This document shows, in pieces, positions 49,003-61,737 of a stretch of DNA of 64,000 bases. Made by a program: the position numbers and the translations under genes. Below the pieces are notes generated by a model, which saw only the letters and a list, made by a program, of their open reading frames with translations, was not told where the DNA came from and searched no databases. The first letter of the stretch is position 1. Every line of letters begins with the position of its first letter. The DNA is from Bradyrhizobium daqingense (lineage in GTDB: Bacteria > Pseudomonadota > Alphaproteobacteria > Rhizobiales > Xanthobacteraceae): the NCBI RefSeq assembly GCF_021044685.1, contig NZ_CP088014.1, forward strand, positions 2,776,001 through 2,840,000, given 5' to 3'.

Positions 49003-50706
49003 ATGACTGTGATCGGTTGGCTCCAGATCATTCTTTTTTGCGTCATCATCGTCGCGCTGACCAAGCCGCTCGGCTGGTACATGACGCGCGTATTCAGCGG
49101 CGAGCGGACGTTTCTGTCGCCGGTGCTGCGTCCGATCGAGGCCGGCATCTACTGGATTTCCGGTGTCGACGAGAAGCGCGAGCAGCATTGGCTGACCTAC
49201 ACGGTCGCCATGATGCTGTTCCATGTCGGCGGCTTCCTCATCATCTACGGCGTGATGCGATTGCAGGCGATGCTGCCCTTCAATCCGGCCGGGCAGGGCG
49301 CGGTCGCCCCGGACCTCTCCTTCAACACGGCCGTCTCCTTCGTCACCAACACCAACTGGCAGAACTACGGCGGCGAGAGCACGCTGTCCTATCTCGTTCA
49401 GATGCTCGGCCTGACTCATCAGAACTTCCTGTCGGCGGCGACCGGCATTGCACTGGCAGTGGCGCTGATCCGCGGCTTCTCGCGCGCGTCGGTGCGGACC
49501 GTCGGCAATTTCTGGGTCGACGTCACCCGCACCACGCTCTACGTGCTGCTGCCGATCTGCGTGGTCTACACGCTGTTCCTGGTCTGGCAGGGCATCCCGC
49601 AGACGCTCGGCGACTATGTCGAGGCCACCACGCTGGAGGGCGCCAAGCAGACCATCGCAGTCGGTCCGGTGGCCTCCCAGGTCGCGATCAAGATGCTCGG
49701 CACCAATGGCGGCGGCTTCTTCAACGCCAATGCCGCCCACCCCTTCGAGAACCCGACCGCGCTGTCGAACTTCGTGCAGATGCTCTCGATCTTCGCGCTC
49801 GGCGCCGCACTGACCAACGTGTTCGGCCGCATGGTCGGCAACCAGCGCCAAGGCTGGGCGATCATGGCCGTGATGGGGGTGCTCTTCGTCGCTGGCGTCG
49901 CCGTCACCTACTGGGCGGAAGCCAATGGCACCTCGGCCATGCATGCGCTGGGCCTTGCCGGCGGCAACATGGAAGGCAAGGAAGTGCGCTTCGGCATCGT
50001 CGCATCCTCGCTATTCGCGGTGATCACGACGGCTGCGTCCTGCGGCGCGGTCAACGCCATGCATGACAGCTTCACCGCGCTCGGTGGCATGATCCCGCTC
50101 ATCAACATGCAGCTCGGTGAGATCATCATCGGCGGCGTCGGCGCCGGCCTCTACGGCATGCTGCTGTTCATCGTGCTCGCGATCTTCGTCGCCGGCCTGA
50201 TGGTCGGCCGCACGCCGGAATATGTCGGCAAGAAGATCGAGGCGCGCGAGGTCAAGATGGCGATGCTCGCGATCCTGGTGCTGCCTCTGATGTATCTCGG
50301 CTGGACCGCCGTCGGCGTCGTCTATCCGGCGGCGGTCGCCTCGATGGCGAACGCCGGGCCGCACGGCTTCACCGAAGTACTCTACGCCTTCACCTCGGCG
50401 ACCGGCAACAACGGCTCGGCCTTCGCAGGCCTCACCGGCAATACCCTGTTCTACAACCTCACCCTTGCCAGCGCGATGTTCGTCGGCCGGTTCTTCATGA
50501 TCGTCCCGGCGATGGCGATTGCTGGCTCGCTCGCCGCCAAGAAATCCGTCCCGCCGTCGGCAGGCACCTTCCCGACCACGGGAGGGCTGTTCGTCGGCCT
50601 CGTCGTCGGCGTGATCCTGATCATCGGTGGCCTGACCTTTTTTCCGGCGCTCGCGCTCGGCCCGATCGTCGAGCACCTCGCGATGAACGCTGGCAACCTG
50701 TTCTGA
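49003..50706 (+). CDS. kdpA: K+-transporting ATPase subunit A
   Basis: 567 residues (E. coli 557). Ten or more membrane helices with the four selectivity-filter-like loops, for example [42 protein letters not shown] and [13 protein letters not shown]. KdpA is the K+ channel-like subunit of the high-affinity pump in the inner membrane. kdpB follows after 18 bases. Confidence 0.98.
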   Translation: MTVIGWLQIILFCVIIVALTKPLGWYMTRVFSGERTFLSPVLRPIEAGIYWISGVDEKREQHWLTYTVAMMLFHVGGFLIIYGVMRLQAMLPFNPAGQGAVAPDLSFNTAVSFVTNTNWQNYGGESTLSYLVQMLGLTHQNFLSAATGIALAVALIRGFSRASVRTVGNFWVDVTRTTLYVLLPICVVYTLFLVWQGIPQTLGDYVEATTLEGAKQTIAVGPVASQVAIKMLGTNGGGFFNANAAHPFENPTALSNFVQMLSIFALGAALTNVFGRMVGNQRQGWAIMAVMGVLFVAGVAVTYWAEANGTSAMHALGLAGGNMEGKEVRFGIVASSLFAVITTAASCGAVNAMHDSFTALGGMIPLINMQLGEIIIGGVGAGLYGMLLFIVLAIFVAGLMVGRTPEYVGKKIEAREVKMAMLAILVLPLMYLGWTAVGVVYPAAVASMANAGPHGFTEVLYAFTSATGNNGSAFAGLTGNTLFYNLTLASAMFVGRFFMIVPAMAIAGSLAAKKSVPPSAGTFPTTGGLFVGLVVGVILIIGGLTFFPALALGPIVEHLAMNAGNLF

Positions 50707-50724
50707 CTGTTTGGAGTGACCTCC

Positions 50725-52839
<2,115 letters not shown>

Positions 52840-52842
52840 TTG

Positions 52843-52930
52843 CGTCATTGCGAGCGAAGCAAAGCAATCCAGAGATATCTCCGTGGTTGACAGCCTGGAT
52901 TGCTTCGTCGCTCCGCTCCTCGCAATGACG
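52843..52930. repeat. Palindromic intergenic repeat, family B copy 2, inside the kdp operon
   Basis: CGTCATTGCGAGCGAAGCAA with AGCAATCCAG at the left and CTGGATTGCTTCG and CTCCTCGCAATGACG at the right. It occupies almost the whole kdpB-kdpC gap (52840-52950), starting four bases after the kdpB stop. Confidence 0.9.
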
Positions 52931-52950
52931 GGAGAAACTGGAGAAAGCAC

Positions 52951-53556
52951 ATGCTCAGAGAAATCCGCCCCGCCATCGTCCTGCTGCTGGTGCTCACCGC
53001 CATCACTGGTCTCGCTTATCCGCTGGCGATGACCGCCATTGCCGGCACACTGTTTCCCGTGCAGGCACAGGGCAGCCTGATCGAAAAGGACGGCAAGGTG
53101 GTCGGCTCCGCCCTGATCGGGCAGGAGTTCAAGGACGACAAATATTTCCACGGCCGCCCGTCGGCGACGGTTGCGCCGGACCCCAATGATTCCAGCAAGA
53201 CGGTGCCGGCGCCCTATAACGCCGCCAACTCCGGCGGCTCCAATCTCGGCCCGACCAGCAAGGCGCTGGCCGACCGGCTCAAGGATGATGTGGACAAGCT
53301 AAAGGTCGAGAACCCGAACGCGGCCGTGCCGGTCGACCTGGTCACGACGTCGGCCAGCGGCCTCGACCCCGACATCTCGCCGGAAGCGGCGCAATTCCAG
53401 GTGCCGCTCGTGGCGAAGGCGCGCCATATGTCGGAAGAGCAGCTCAGGCAGCTCGTCTCCGCCAACACCAAAGGACGGCTGCTCGGCCTGCTGGGCGAAC
53501 CCCGCGTTAACGTACTGGCGCTGAATCTCGCGCTCGATCAGGTCGCGGCGAAGTAG
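52951..53556 (+). CDS. kdpC: K+-transporting ATPase subunit C
   Basis: 201 residues, GGAGAAAG upstream of the ATG at 52951. N-terminal membrane helix ([20 protein letters not shown]) then the periplasmic domain with [20 protein letters not shown] and GSGLDP-like [17 protein letters not shown]. It assists K+ delivery to KdpA. Confidence 0.97.
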   Translation: MLREIRPAIVLLLVLTAITGLAYPLAMTAIAGTLFPVQAQGSLIEKDGKVVGSALIGQEFKDDKYFHGRPSATVAPDPNDSSKTVPAPYNAANSGGSNLGPTSKALADRLKDDVDKLKVENPNAAVPVDLVTTSASGLDPDISPEAAQFQVPLVAKARHMSEEQLRQLVSANTKGRLLGLLGEPRVNVLALNLALDQVAAK

Positions 53557-53596
53557 CGGTCTAGGCCCGCAGTGCAGAGGTGACTATATTGGGACT

Positions 53597-56320
53597 ATGG
53601 TCCGAGAGCGCCGCGATCCCGAACAACGTCCGTCGCCCGAGGCGCTGCTGGAAGCGGCGCGGCGGGAGGAAGGTGCGAGCGGGAAGCTGAAGATCTTCGT
53701 CGGCGCCGCCCCCGGCGTCGGCAAGACCTACGAGATGCTCCAGAGCGCCCACGCCAGGCGCAAGGCCGGCATCGACGTGGTGATCGGCTTCGTCGAGACC
53801 CATGGCCGCGCCGAGACCGAGGCGCTGGTGCGCGGGCTCGAAGTCGTCCCGCGCAAGAGGCTGGAGTATCGCGGCCAGATCGTCGAGGAAATGGACCTCG
53901 ATGCCGTGATCGCGCGACGGCCGCAGATCGCGTTGGTCGACGAGCTCGCTCACACCAACGCGGCCGGCAGCCGCCACCCCAAGCGCTATCTCGACGTCGA
54001 GGAGTTGCTCTCCCACGGCATCGACGTCTACACCGCCGTCAACATCCAGCACATCGAGAGCCTGAACGACGTCGTCGCCCAGATCACCCATGTGCGGGTG
54101 CGCGAGACCGTGCCGGATTCGGTGTTCGACCGCGCGGACGCCATCGAGCTCATCGATCTCACGCCGGACGATCTGATCCAGCGGCTGAAGGAGGGCAAGG
54201 TCTATGTGCCCAAACAGGCCGAGCGGGCACTGGAGCATTATTTCTCGCCGGGCAATCTGACGGCGCTGCGCGAGCTTGCGCTTCGGCGGACCGCCGAGCG
54301 CGTCGATGAGCAGCTGCTCAGTCACATGCAGGCCAACGCCATTGCCGGGCCCTGGGCCGCGGGCGAGCGCATCCTGGTCTGCGTCAGCGAGGATCCGCGC
54401 GCCGCCGGCCTCGTGCGCTACACCAAGCGGCTGGCCGACCGCCTGCATGCACCGTTCACCGCAGTGTCGATCGAGACGCGCCGCTCGCTCCAACTCTCGG
54501 ACGAGGAGCGCGATCGTCTCGCCGATACGCTGCGCCTCGCGGAATCGCTCGGCGGCGAGGCGCTGACCATTCCCGCCGTCGGCCGCCGCATTGCCGACGA
54601 CGTCGTCAACTTCGCGCAAGGCAACAACGTCACCCAGATCGTGATCGGCAAGTCGAGCCGCTCGCGCTGGTTCGAGATGACGCGCGGCTCCGTCGTGCAC
54701 GACCTGGTGCGCCGCGCCGGCAATATCACGGTCCATGTGATCGCCGGTGACGAATTGCCGGGCGAGGCGGCGCCCAAGACGGCGGTGCAGACCGCTGCGC
54801 GGTCGGAGCCGTTCAATCCGCTGCCCTATCTGAAGGCGCTCGGCTTCGTGCTGATCGGCCTCGGCGCAGCGGAGCTGCTCCAGCCGCGCTTCGGCATCGA
54901 GAACGTCGACCTCGTGCTGCTGACGGCGGTGGTCGCGGTCGCGGTTCGCTATGGACTATGGCCGTCGCTGCTCGCGACGGTCGCGGCCTCGCTGTCCTAC
55001 AATTTCTTCTTCCTGCCGCCGCTGTACACGTTCACGATCACCGATCCGACCAATGTCGCCGCCTTCCTGCTGTTCCTGGTGGTGGCGATGATCGTCTCCA
55101 ATGTCGCGGCGCGCGTGCGCATCCAGGCCGATACCGCCATCGGCCGTATCAGGATGACCGAGCAGCTCCATGCCTTCAGCCGCAAGCTCGCCGGCACCGC
55201 CACCCTCGACGACGTGCTGTGGGCGACCGCTTACCAGATCGCGTTGATGCTGAAGGTCCGCGTCGTGCTGCTGTTGCCGGAGGAAGGTTTGCTCACGGTG
55301 AAGTCGGGCTACCCGCCCGAGGACGAACTCGACCAGGCGGATCTGGCGGCCGCCAACTGGGCCTGGAGCAACGACCGCCCTGCAGGTCGTGGTTCGGACA
55401 CGCTGCCGGGCGCAAAACGGCTGTTCCTGCCGATGCGCACCGGGCGCGGCCTGATCGGCGTCATCGGCATCGACGACGACCGCAGCAGCCCGCTGCTGAC
55501 GCCGGACCAGCGCCGGCTTCTGGACGCGCTGGTCGACCAGGGTGCGCTCGCGATCGAGCGCGTGCTGCTGGTCGAAGACATGGACCGCGTCAAGCGCACC
55601 GTCGAATCCGAACGGCTGCGCTCGGCGCTCCTGACATCGATCTCGCACGATCTGAAGACGCCGCTCGCCTCCGTGCTGGGTGCAGCGTCCACCATGCGCG
55701 ACCTCGCCGGCGCGCTCTCGGACACAGAGAAGCGCGACCTGCTCGCGACGGTGATCGACGAATCCGAGCGGCTCAACCGCTTCATCGCCAACCTGCTCGA
55801 CATGACCAAGCTCGAGTCCGGCGCCATCGTGCCGAATACGGCCTTGCACGATCTCGGCGAGATCGTCGGCAGCGCGCTGCGGCGGGCGGCCAAGATCCTC
55901 GCTGCCCACAAGGTCGAACTGGTGCTGGCGGCCGATCTGCCGATGCTCGAGCTCGATGCCGTGCTGTTCGAGCAGGCGCTGTTCAACCTCCTCGACAATG
56001 CCGCGAAATATTCGCCTGCTGAAACCACGGTGTCGATCCGCAGTCGGCGCGAACGGGATCAGGTCGTTCTCGATATCGCCGACGAGGGCGGCGGCATTCC
56101 CGCCGACGAGCTCGAAAGCGTATTCGACAAGTTCTATCGGGTGCAGAAGGGCGACCATGTCCGACCCGGCACCGGGCTCGGCCTCGCCATCTCCCGCGGC
56201 TTCGTCGAAGCGATGCGGGGCACGATCTCGGCCGCCAACCGCAGCGACCGGAGCGGCGCGGTCATTACCATCCGTCTGCCGGTTCCCGTGCAGACCCACG
56301 CATTGGATACCGCCGCATGA
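53597..56320 (+). CDS. kdpD: Sensor histidine kinase KdpD
   Basis: 907 residues (E. coli 894). N-terminal KdpD domain with a Walker A GAAPGVGKTYEM near residue 36, a Usp domain (ILVCVSEDPRAAGLVRYTKRLA), four membrane helices at about 410-505, a GAF-like region, then HisKA with His684 in SISHDLKTPLAS and the ATPase domain (FNLLDNAAKYSP, GTGLGLAI). It senses K+ and ionic status and phosphorylates KdpE. Starts 40 bases after kdpC and overlaps kdpE by four bases. Confidence 0.97.
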   Translation: MVRERRDPEQRPSPEALLEAARREEGASGKLKIFVGAAPGVGKTYEMLQSAHARRKAGIDVVIGFVETHGRAETEALVRGLEVVPRKRLEYRGQIVEEMDLDAVIARRPQIALVDELAHTNAAGSRHPKRYLDVEELLSHGIDVYTAVNIQHIESLNDVVAQITHVRVRETVPDSVFDRADAIELIDLTPDDLIQRLKEGKVYVPKQAERALEHYFSPGNLTALRELALRRTAERVDEQLLSHMQANAIAGPWAAGERILVCVSEDPRAAGLVRYTKRLADRLHAPFTAVSIETRRSLQLSDEERDRLADTLRLAESLGGEALTIPAVGRRIADDVVNFAQGNNVTQIVIGKSSRSRWFEMTRGSVVHDLVRRAGNITVHVIAGDELPGEAAPKTAVQTAARSEPFNPLPYLKALGFVLIGLGAAELLQPRFGIENVDLVLLTAVVAVAVRYGLWPSLLATVAASLSYNFFFLPPLYTFTITDPTNVAAFLLFLVVAMIVSNVAARVRIQADTAIGRIRMTEQLHAFSRKLAGTATLDDVLWATAYQIALMLKVRVVLLLPEEGLLTVKSGYPPEDELDQADLAAANWAWSNDRPAGRGSDTLPGAKRLFLPMRTGRGLIGVIGIDDDRSSPLLTPDQRRLLDALVDQGALAIERVLLVEDMDRVKRTVESERLRSALLTSISHDLKTPLASVLGAASTMRDLAGALSDTEKRDLLATVIDESERLNRFIANLLDMTKLESGAIVPNTALHDLGEIVGSALRRAAKILAAHKVELVLAADLPMLELDAVLFEQALFNLLDNAAKYSPAETTVSIRSRRERDQVVLDIADEGGGIPADELESVFDKFYRVQKGDHVRPGTGLGLAISRGFVEAMRGTISAANRSDRSGAVITIRLPVPVQTHALDTAA

Positions 56321-57006
56321 GTGCTGCTCCGATCAAGGTCCTGGTCATCGACGATGAGCCGCCGATCCGAAAGCTGCTGCGGATGGGGCTTTCGACGCAG
56401 GGTTATGAGATCCTGGAGGCGCCGAACGGCAGGACCGCACTGGAAAAGCTTGCCGAGGAGCCGGCGCTGATCATCCTCGATCTCGGCTTGCCCGACATCC
56501 AGGGGCATGACCTGCTGCGCACCATCCGCGCCCGCAATGAGGGCGTGCCGATCGTCGTGCTGTCGAGCCGCGGCGACGAGGCAGGCAAGGTGCAGGCGCT
56601 CGATCTCGGCGCCGACGACTACCTCACCAAGCCTTTCGGCATGGACGAGCTCCTCGCCCGCTTGCGCGCGGCGCTGCGCCACCAGCTTCAAGTCAAGGGC
56701 GAGCGTCCCGTGTTCCGCACCGGCGATCTCTCGGTCGATCTCGTACGCCGCATCGTCAAGGTCGGCGAGCGCGATGTGAAGCTGTCACCGAAGGAATACG
56801 ATCTGCTTCGCGTACTGGTGCAGCACGCCGGCAAGGTGCTCACCCACCGCTTCCTGCTCAAGGAGCTCTGGGACGAGCTGACCGACGCGCAATACTTGCG
56901 CGTCTATGTCCGGCAGCTCCGCCAGAAGATCGAGGCCGATCCGGAACGGCCGCAGTATGTGCTGACGGAGACGGGGATCGGCTATCGGCTGAAGGCGGGG
57001 GATTAG
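56317..57006 (+). CDS. kdpE: Response regulator KdpE
   Basis: 229 residues. Receiver domain with D12-D13, phosphoacceptor Asp55 (IILDLGLPD) and Lys105 (LTKPFG), then an OmpR/PhoB winged helix ending YVLTETGIGYRLKAGD. It activates kdp transcription in E. coli by binding direct half-sites. Four modules with this geometry were found at 45650-48573, so its regulon may include neighbouring unknown operons. Confidence 0.97.
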   Translation: MSAAPIKVLVIDDEPPIRKLLRMGLSTQGYEILEAPNGRTALEKLAEEPALIILDLGLPDIQGHDLLRTIRARNEGVPIVVLSSRGDEAGKVQALDLGADDYLTKPFGMDELLARLRAALRHQLQVKGERPVFRTGDLSVDLVRRIVKVGERDVKLSPKEYDLLRVLVQHAGKVLTHRFLLKELWDELTDAQYLRVYVRQLRQKIEADPERPQYVLTETGIGYRLKAGD

Positions 57007-57044
57007 ACGGCCGCGTCGTCAGCATCGAGCGCTTTAGGCACACT

Positions 57045-57132
57045 CGTCATGTCCGGGCTTGATCCGGCCATCCACGTTTGTCGGCATGCGAGGGCAGGCG
57101 TGGACGCCTGGGTCAAGCCCCGGGGCATGACG
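57045..57132. repeat. Palindromic intergenic repeat, family A copy 3
   Basis: CGTCATGTCCGGGCTTGATCC with CCATCCACG at the left, and CGTGGACGCC, GGTCAAGCCCCGGGGCATGACG at the right; more diverged than copies 1 and 2. Lies after kdpE. Confidence 0.8.
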
Positions 57133-57164
57133 ACCGAGGATTGTGGTGCGATTTGGCTCCGCAT

Positions 57165-57251
57165 CGTCATTGCGAGGAGCCCTTGCGACGAAGCAATCCA
57201 GACTGCATCCGCGGAAAGTTTCTGGATTGCTTCGCTGCGCCCGCAATGACG
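57165..57251. repeat. Palindromic intergenic repeat, family B copy 3
   Basis: CGTCATTGCGAGGAGCC with GAAGCAATCCAGA at the left and TCTGGATTGCTTCG, CCCGCAATGACG at the right. It stands next to a family A copy, between the convergent kdpE and ku genes. Confidence 0.85.
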
Positions 57252-57258
57252 GAAGTGG

Positions 57259-58143
57259 TTACCCAGCCTTGCGATGCCTCGCCGTACCCCGGTGCGTCTT
57301 CTTCGCGCTTCGATGTCGTCCCGTCGCCCGGCGCGCGTAGGACTTGGCCGCCGTCTTCTTCCCGCCGCGTCCCTTCAGGCTCTGCTTCAGCGCATCCATC
57401 AGGTTGACGACGTTGCTCGGCCGTTCCTCGGGCTCGGGCAGCTCGATCTTCTTGCCGCTGGCCTTGCGCTTCACCAGCGCCTTCAGCGCGTTCTCGTACT
57501 CGTCCTTGAATTCGCTGGGATCGAAATGCGCGGCCTTGGTGTGCAGGATGTGCCCAGCGAGCTCGACCATGTCCTTGGTGATCTTCGGGCTCTTGATGTC
57601 CTCGAAGAACTGGTCCTCGTCGCGTAATTCGTAAGGAAAGCGCAGTGTGGTGCCGAGCAGGCCCTTGCCGAGCGGCTCGATCGCGATGATGTGCTCGCGG
57701 TTGGTCAGCACGATCTTGGCCAGCGCGACGCGATCCTGATCCTTCATGGCATCGCGAATGACCGCGAAAGCGTCGACCGCGGCTTTGCCGTCGGGCGCGA
57801 TGTAATAGGGGTGGTTGAGATAGCGCTGGTCGATCTCCTCGCTCGGCACGAAGCTCTCGATGTCGATGGTGTGGTTGCTCTCGATCTGGACCGCTTCGAG
57901 TTCTTCCGGTTCGATCTCGACATATTTGCCCTTGCGCAGCTCGTAGCCGCGGCCTTTCTGGTCGCTTTCGACCACGTCGCCGGTCTCGGAATCGATCATC
58001 TGCTGCTTGAGCCGGTTCCCGGTCTCACGGTTGATCAGGTGAAATCGCGTTTTCTCGGCCGCAGTGGTCGCCGGATAAAGCACGACGGGGCAACTGACCA
58101 GCGACAGCTTCAACGTTCCCTTCCAATAGGCGCGCGGGGCCAT
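57259..58143 (-). CDS. ku: Ku protein for non-homologous end joining
   Basis: 294 residues from the ATG at 58143 (GGAGAATGG upstream). The bacterial Ku core is evident: [51 protein letters not shown] and [12 protein letters not shown] [19 protein letters not shown]. The last 45 residues are a Lys/Arg-rich tail ([20 protein letters not shown]) that likely binds DNA or LigD. It binds broken DNA ends and recruits LigD, which is encoded divergently. Confidence 0.96.
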   Translation of the reverse strand: MAPRAYWKGTLKLSLVSCPVVLYPATTAAEKTRFHLINRETGNRLKQQMIDSETGDVVESDQKGRGYELRKGKYVEIEPEELEAVQIESNHTIDIESFVPSEEIDQRYLNHPYYIAPDGKAAVDAFAVIRDAMKDQDRVALAKIVLTNREHIIAIEPLGKGLLGTTLRFPYELRDEDQFFEDIKSPKITKDMVELAGHILHTKAAHFDPSEFKDEYENALKALVKRKASGKKIELPEPEERPSNVVNLMDALKQSLKGRGGKKTAAKSYARRATGRHRSAKKTHRGTARHRKAG

Positions 58144-58277
58144 TCCATTCTCCAGCGTTTTCAAGGCGTTTTGGAATTCAAGGCGTTTTGGAACCCCAAC
58201 CCTCCCGCCGGGTTTTGGTTCCGGGCGGGACTTTGGCCGTGATAGGCTTGAATGGCGAAAGAGAAGCGGGACCGGTC

Positions 58278-60965
58278 GTGCTGCAAAAACTCTCCACCTA
58301 CCGACAGAAGCGTGACTTCGAGAAGACGCCCGAGCCGTCGGGCAAGTCCGCGGTGGCGCCCTCGAAGCAGCGGCGCTTCGTGATCCAAAAGCACGATGCG
58401 ACCCGGCTGCATTACGATCTCAGGCTCGAGTTCGACGGCGTGTTCAAATCCTGGGCGGTGACGAAGGGACCCTCGCTCGATCCGCACGACAAGCGGCTGG
58501 CCGTCGAGGTCGAGGACCATCCACTCGATTACGGTGATTTCGAAGGCACGATTCCGGAAGGGCAGTATGGCGGCGGCACGGTGATGCTGTGGGACCGTGG
58601 CACCTGGGAATCGGATGATCCGGAAGCCGGTTTCAAGAAGGGCGATCTGAAGTTCACGCTGCATGGCGAGAAGCTGCATGGCAGCTGGGTGCTGGTGCGC
58701 ATGCGCAACGACCGCACCGGCGGCAAGCGCACCAACTGGCTCCTCATCAAGCATCGCGACGAGCATGTCCGCGAAGGCGCGGACAACGATATTCTCGACC
58801 AGGACAAGTCCGTCGCCTCCGGCCGCGCGATGGAGCAGATCGCCGAGGGCAAGGGCCGCGCGCCAAAGCCGTTCATGCTGGCGAAGGGCGCCAAGGGCAA
58901 GGCCGACGCGGTCTGGCAGTCCAACCGCGCGGAGGAGACGAAGGGGCGTACGGTCAAGCCGGCACCGCGCACGGCGTTGAAGTCCGGCAAATCGGCGCGG
59001 AAGAAGGCGACGACGGCGACGAACGCGAAGAAGGTCTCGGAGATGCCGGATTTCGTCGCGCCGCAGCTCTGTACGCTGGTCGAGCGGCCGCCGGGCGACC
59101 AGGGCTGGTGCCACGAGATCAAGTTCGACGGCTACCGCGTCCAGCTGCGCGTCGAGGACGGCGAGGCGACGCTGAAGACGCGCAAGGGCCTCGACTGGAC
59201 CGAGAAGTTTGCCGCCATTGCCGAGGAAGCGGCTGCGCTGCCGGACGTGATGATCGACGGCGAGATCGTCGCCCTCGACCACAACGGCGCACCGAACTTC
59301 TCCTCGCTTCAGGCCGCCCTGTCCGATGGCAAGACCGACGAGCTGATCTTCTTTGCCTTCGACCTGCTGTTCGCGAAGGGGGAGGATTACCGCCGGCTGC
59401 CGCTTGGCGAGCGCAAGGCGCAGCTCAAGAAGCTGCTGGACTCGCGCAAGCGGAAATCGACCCAGATCCGCTATGTCGAGCATTTCGAAAGCGGCGGCGA
59501 TGCCGTGCTGCAATCGGCCTGCAAGCTCGAGCTCGAAGGCGTGGTATCGAAGAAGCTGGATGCACCCTATCGTTCGGGGCGTACCGAGAGCTGGGTCAAG
59601 TCCAAATGTCGCGCGGGCCACGAAGTGGTGATCGGCGGCTACAAGACCACCAACGGCAAATTCCGCTCCCTGATGGCCGGCGTGCAGCGCGGCGATCATC
59701 TCGCCTTCGTTGGCATGGTCGGCACCGGCTTCGGCGCGGACAAGGTCAAGCGCCTCATGCCGTCGTTAAAGGCCATGGCGGCCAAGGAAAGCCCGTTCGG
59801 CGGCAAGAACGCGCCGAAGAAGACCCGCGAGGTGCACTGGTTGAAGCCGGAGCTCGTCGCCGAAATCGAGTTTGCCGGCTTCACCGCCGACGGCAATATC
59901 CGCCAGGCCGCGTTCAAGGGCCTGCGGCAGGACAAGTCTGCCGAGGAGGTCGAGGCCGAGACACCGGTCGATACTGAGCTTGCCGAACCGACAGCCAAGA
60001 AAACACCGGCGAGATCGCGTGCGAGGACGGGCCGCCAGCCGAAACAGGCCGCCCAGAACGCCGAGGTCATGGGTGTCGTCATCTCCAAGCCCGACAAGCA
60101 GCTCTGGCCGGACGATGGCGATCCCGTCACCAAGCTGGACCTTGCGCGCTATCTCGAAGCCATCGGCGAATGGATGATCGTGCACCTCAAGGGCAGGCCC
60201 TGTTCGTTGATCCGCGCCCCTGACGGCATCAAGGGCGAGTGCTTCTTCCAGCGCCATGCCATGCAGGGGACGTCGAACCTCTTGGAACTCGCCAGAGTCT
60301 CCGGCGACCGTAAGCCGTATTTGCAGATCGACCGAATCGAAGGGCTCGCAGCGGTGGCGCAGATCGGCGGTGTCGAGCTGCATCCTTGGAATTGCGCGCC
60401 CTATGCCTATGATACGCCGGGCCGGCTGGTGTTCGATCTCGATCCGGCACCCGACATCGAGTTCGCCGACGTCGTCGAGGCCGCCAAGGAGATGCGGCAG
60501 CGGCTCGCCGACATCGGCATGGAGAGCTTCTGCAAGACCACCGGCGGCAAGGGCCTCCACGTGGTGGTGCCGCTGCTGCACGGCGCGCGCGACAAGGTGA
60601 GCTGGAAGGAGGCCAAGGCGTTTGCGCAAGGCGTCTGCCAGTGGATGGCCGATGACGATCCGGAGCGCTATCTGCTCAACATGTCGAAGAAGCTGCGCAA
60701 GGGGAAGATCTTCCTGGACTACTTGCGCAACGACCGCATGTCGACCGCGGTTGCCCCGCTGTCGCCGCGCGCGCGGGCCGGCGCCACCGTGTCGATGCCG
60801 GTGACCTGGGCGCAGGTCAAAAGTGATCTCGATCCGAAGCGATATACGATGCGCACAGTGCCGTCGCTGCTGGCGCGATCGAAGGCGTGGGAGGGTTACG
60901 ATGATGCCGCCGTATCGATCAAGGCGGCGATCAAGAAGCTGGCGGGGAAAAGTAGGGTGGGTTAG
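58278..60965 (+). CDS. ligD: ATP-dependent DNA ligase D (PE-LIG-POL)
   Basis: 895 residues from a GTG at 58278, chosen because LigD proteins begin close to the YRxKRDF motif; upstream TTG starts would add up to 30 residues. Order: 3'-phosphoesterase domain (about 1-190, [18 protein letters not shown]), ATP-dependent ligase with the nucleophile Lys282 in [10 protein letters not shown] and a following OB fold (to about 560), a basic linker, then the AEP polymerase/primase domain with DLDPAPD near residue 720. It seals and trims Ku-bound breaks. The last codons (SRVG, stop TAG) are part of a palindromic repeat. Confidence 0.96.
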   Translation: MLQKLSTYRQKRDFEKTPEPSGKSAVAPSKQRRFVIQKHDATRLHYDLRLEFDGVFKSWAVTKGPSLDPHDKRLAVEVEDHPLDYGDFEGTIPEGQYGGGTVMLWDRGTWESDDPEAGFKKGDLKFTLHGEKLHGSWVLVRMRNDRTGGKRTNWLLIKHRDEHVREGADNDILDQDKSVASGRAMEQIAEGKGRAPKPFMLAKGAKGKADAVWQSNRAEETKGRTVKPAPRTALKSGKSARKKATTATNAKKVSEMPDFVAPQLCTLVERPPGDQGWCHEIKFDGYRVQLRVEDGEATLKTRKGLDWTEKFAAIAEEAAALPDVMIDGEIVALDHNGAPNFSSLQAALSDGKTDELIFFAFDLLFAKGEDYRRLPLGERKAQLKKLLDSRKRKSTQIRYVEHFESGGDAVLQSACKLELEGVVSKKLDAPYRSGRTESWVKSKCRAGHEVVIGGYKTTNGKFRSLMAGVQRGDHLAFVGMVGTGFGADKVKRLMPSLKAMAAKESPFGGKNAPKKTREVHWLKPELVAEIEFAGFTADGNIRQAAFKGLRQDKSAEEVEAETPVDTELAEPTAKKTPARSRARTGRQPKQAAQNAEVMGVVISKPDKQLWPDDGDPVTKLDLARYLEAIGEWMIVHLKGRPCSLIRAPDGIKGECFFQRHAMQGTSNLLELARVSGDRKPYLQIDRIEGLAAVAQIGGVELHPWNCAPYAYDTPGRLVFDLDPAPDIEFADVVEAAKEMRQRLADIGMESFCKTTGGKGLHVVVPLLHGARDKVSWKEAKAFAQGVCQWMADDDPERYLLNMSKKLRKGKIFLDYLRNDRMSTAVAPLSPRARAGATVSMPVTWAQVKSDLDPKRYTMRTVPSLLARSKAWEGYDDAAVSIKAAIKKLAGKSRVG

Positions 60966-61063
60966 CTCGGCGGCGCGAAGCGCGGTCGGCGAGCGTAACC
61001 CACCATTTCTGTCTCCGCGGAAACCAAGAGGTGGGTTACGCCTCGCGGCTAACCCACCCTACT
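60951..61063. repeat. Nested palindromic repeat overlapping the ligD stop codon
   Basis: AGTAGGGTGGGTTAGC (60951-60966) and its exact complement GCTAACCCACCCTACT (61048-61063) flank an inner inverted pair CGTAACCCACC (60994-61004) / GGTGGGTTACG (61030-61040). The left arm encodes the ligD C-terminus and supplies its TAG stop. The right end lies next to the DUF3309 gene stop. Confidence 0.9.
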
Positions 61064-61072
61064 AATCCGTCG

Positions 61073-61237
61073 CTAGATCCGTCCCATCAGGAGCAGGATC
61101 AGCAGGATGACGATGACGAGCCCGAGGCCGCCGCCGCCATAATAGCCGGTGCCGTAGAACGGGCCGCCGCCGATGCCGCTGAAGCCGCCGAGCAGGGCGA
61201 TGATCAAGATGATCAGAATGATCGTGCCGATAGACAT
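61073..61237 (-). CDS. DUF3309 small membrane protein
   Basis: 54 residues from the ATG at 61237 with GGAGGAG upstream. MSIGTIILIILIIALLGGFS, a Gly/Tyr-rich middle (YGTGYYGGGGLG) and a second hydrophobic stretch ending LLMGRI, the pattern of DUF3309 family peptides. Function unknown; members are common, often stress-linked, in alpha- and betaproteobacteria. Confidence 0.88.
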   Translation of the reverse strand: MSIGTIILIILIIALLGGFSGIGGGPFYGTGYYGGGGLGLVIVILLILLLMGRI

Positions 61238-61417
61238 GCGAATCTCCTCCAGCCCTTTCTCGAAAGGGTCGTTGCACCTGTCCCTTGTGCGGAGGCAACT
61301 TGCCGCAGGTTTTAAAGTTCCGGCCTTGCAACGCAGGCTTGGACTTCCACATGCATGGAACTTTTGACCTGCCATCGGGCATGATGGAATGAGGATCAGT
61401 CAGCAGGGGCCACGGCC

Positions 61418-61735
61418 ATGTCAGCACCGCTCGTCGTCTCAATTCCGCATCGCCTCGGCCGCGAGGAGGCGGTACGCCGGCTCAAGACGGGGCTCGGCCG
61501 CGCCGCGGCGAGCATTCCCGTGATGCAGGTCGAGCAAGAAAGCTGGAACGGGGATACGATGAATTTCCGCATCCGCGCGCTCGGACAGATCGCCAGCGGC
61601 CAGGTCGACGTCGGCGACGATCAGGTCCGGGTCGAGGTGGTGCTGCCCTGGCTTTTGCAGCGCTTTGCCGAGATGGCGCAGGCCACGATCAAGAAGCGCG
61701 GCCAATTGCTGCTCACCAAGGACGGAGGCAAGTAA
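61418..61735 (+). CDS. Polyhydroxyalkanoic acid system family protein
   Basis: 105 residues: MSAPLVVSIPHRLGREEAVR, then a beta-rich part (WNGDTMNFRIRALGQIASGQ) and VEVVLPWLLQRFAEMAQATI. This is the pattern of the small family annotated with polyhydroxyalkanoate granules; the biochemical role is not established. Ends two bases before the convergent treY stop. Confidence 0.8.
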   Translation: MSAPLVVSIPHRLGREEAVRRLKTGLGRAAASIPVMQVEQESWNGDTMNFRIRALGQIASGQVDVGDDQVRVEVVLPWLLQRFAEMAQATIKKRGQLLLTKDGGK

Positions 61736-61737
61736 CT

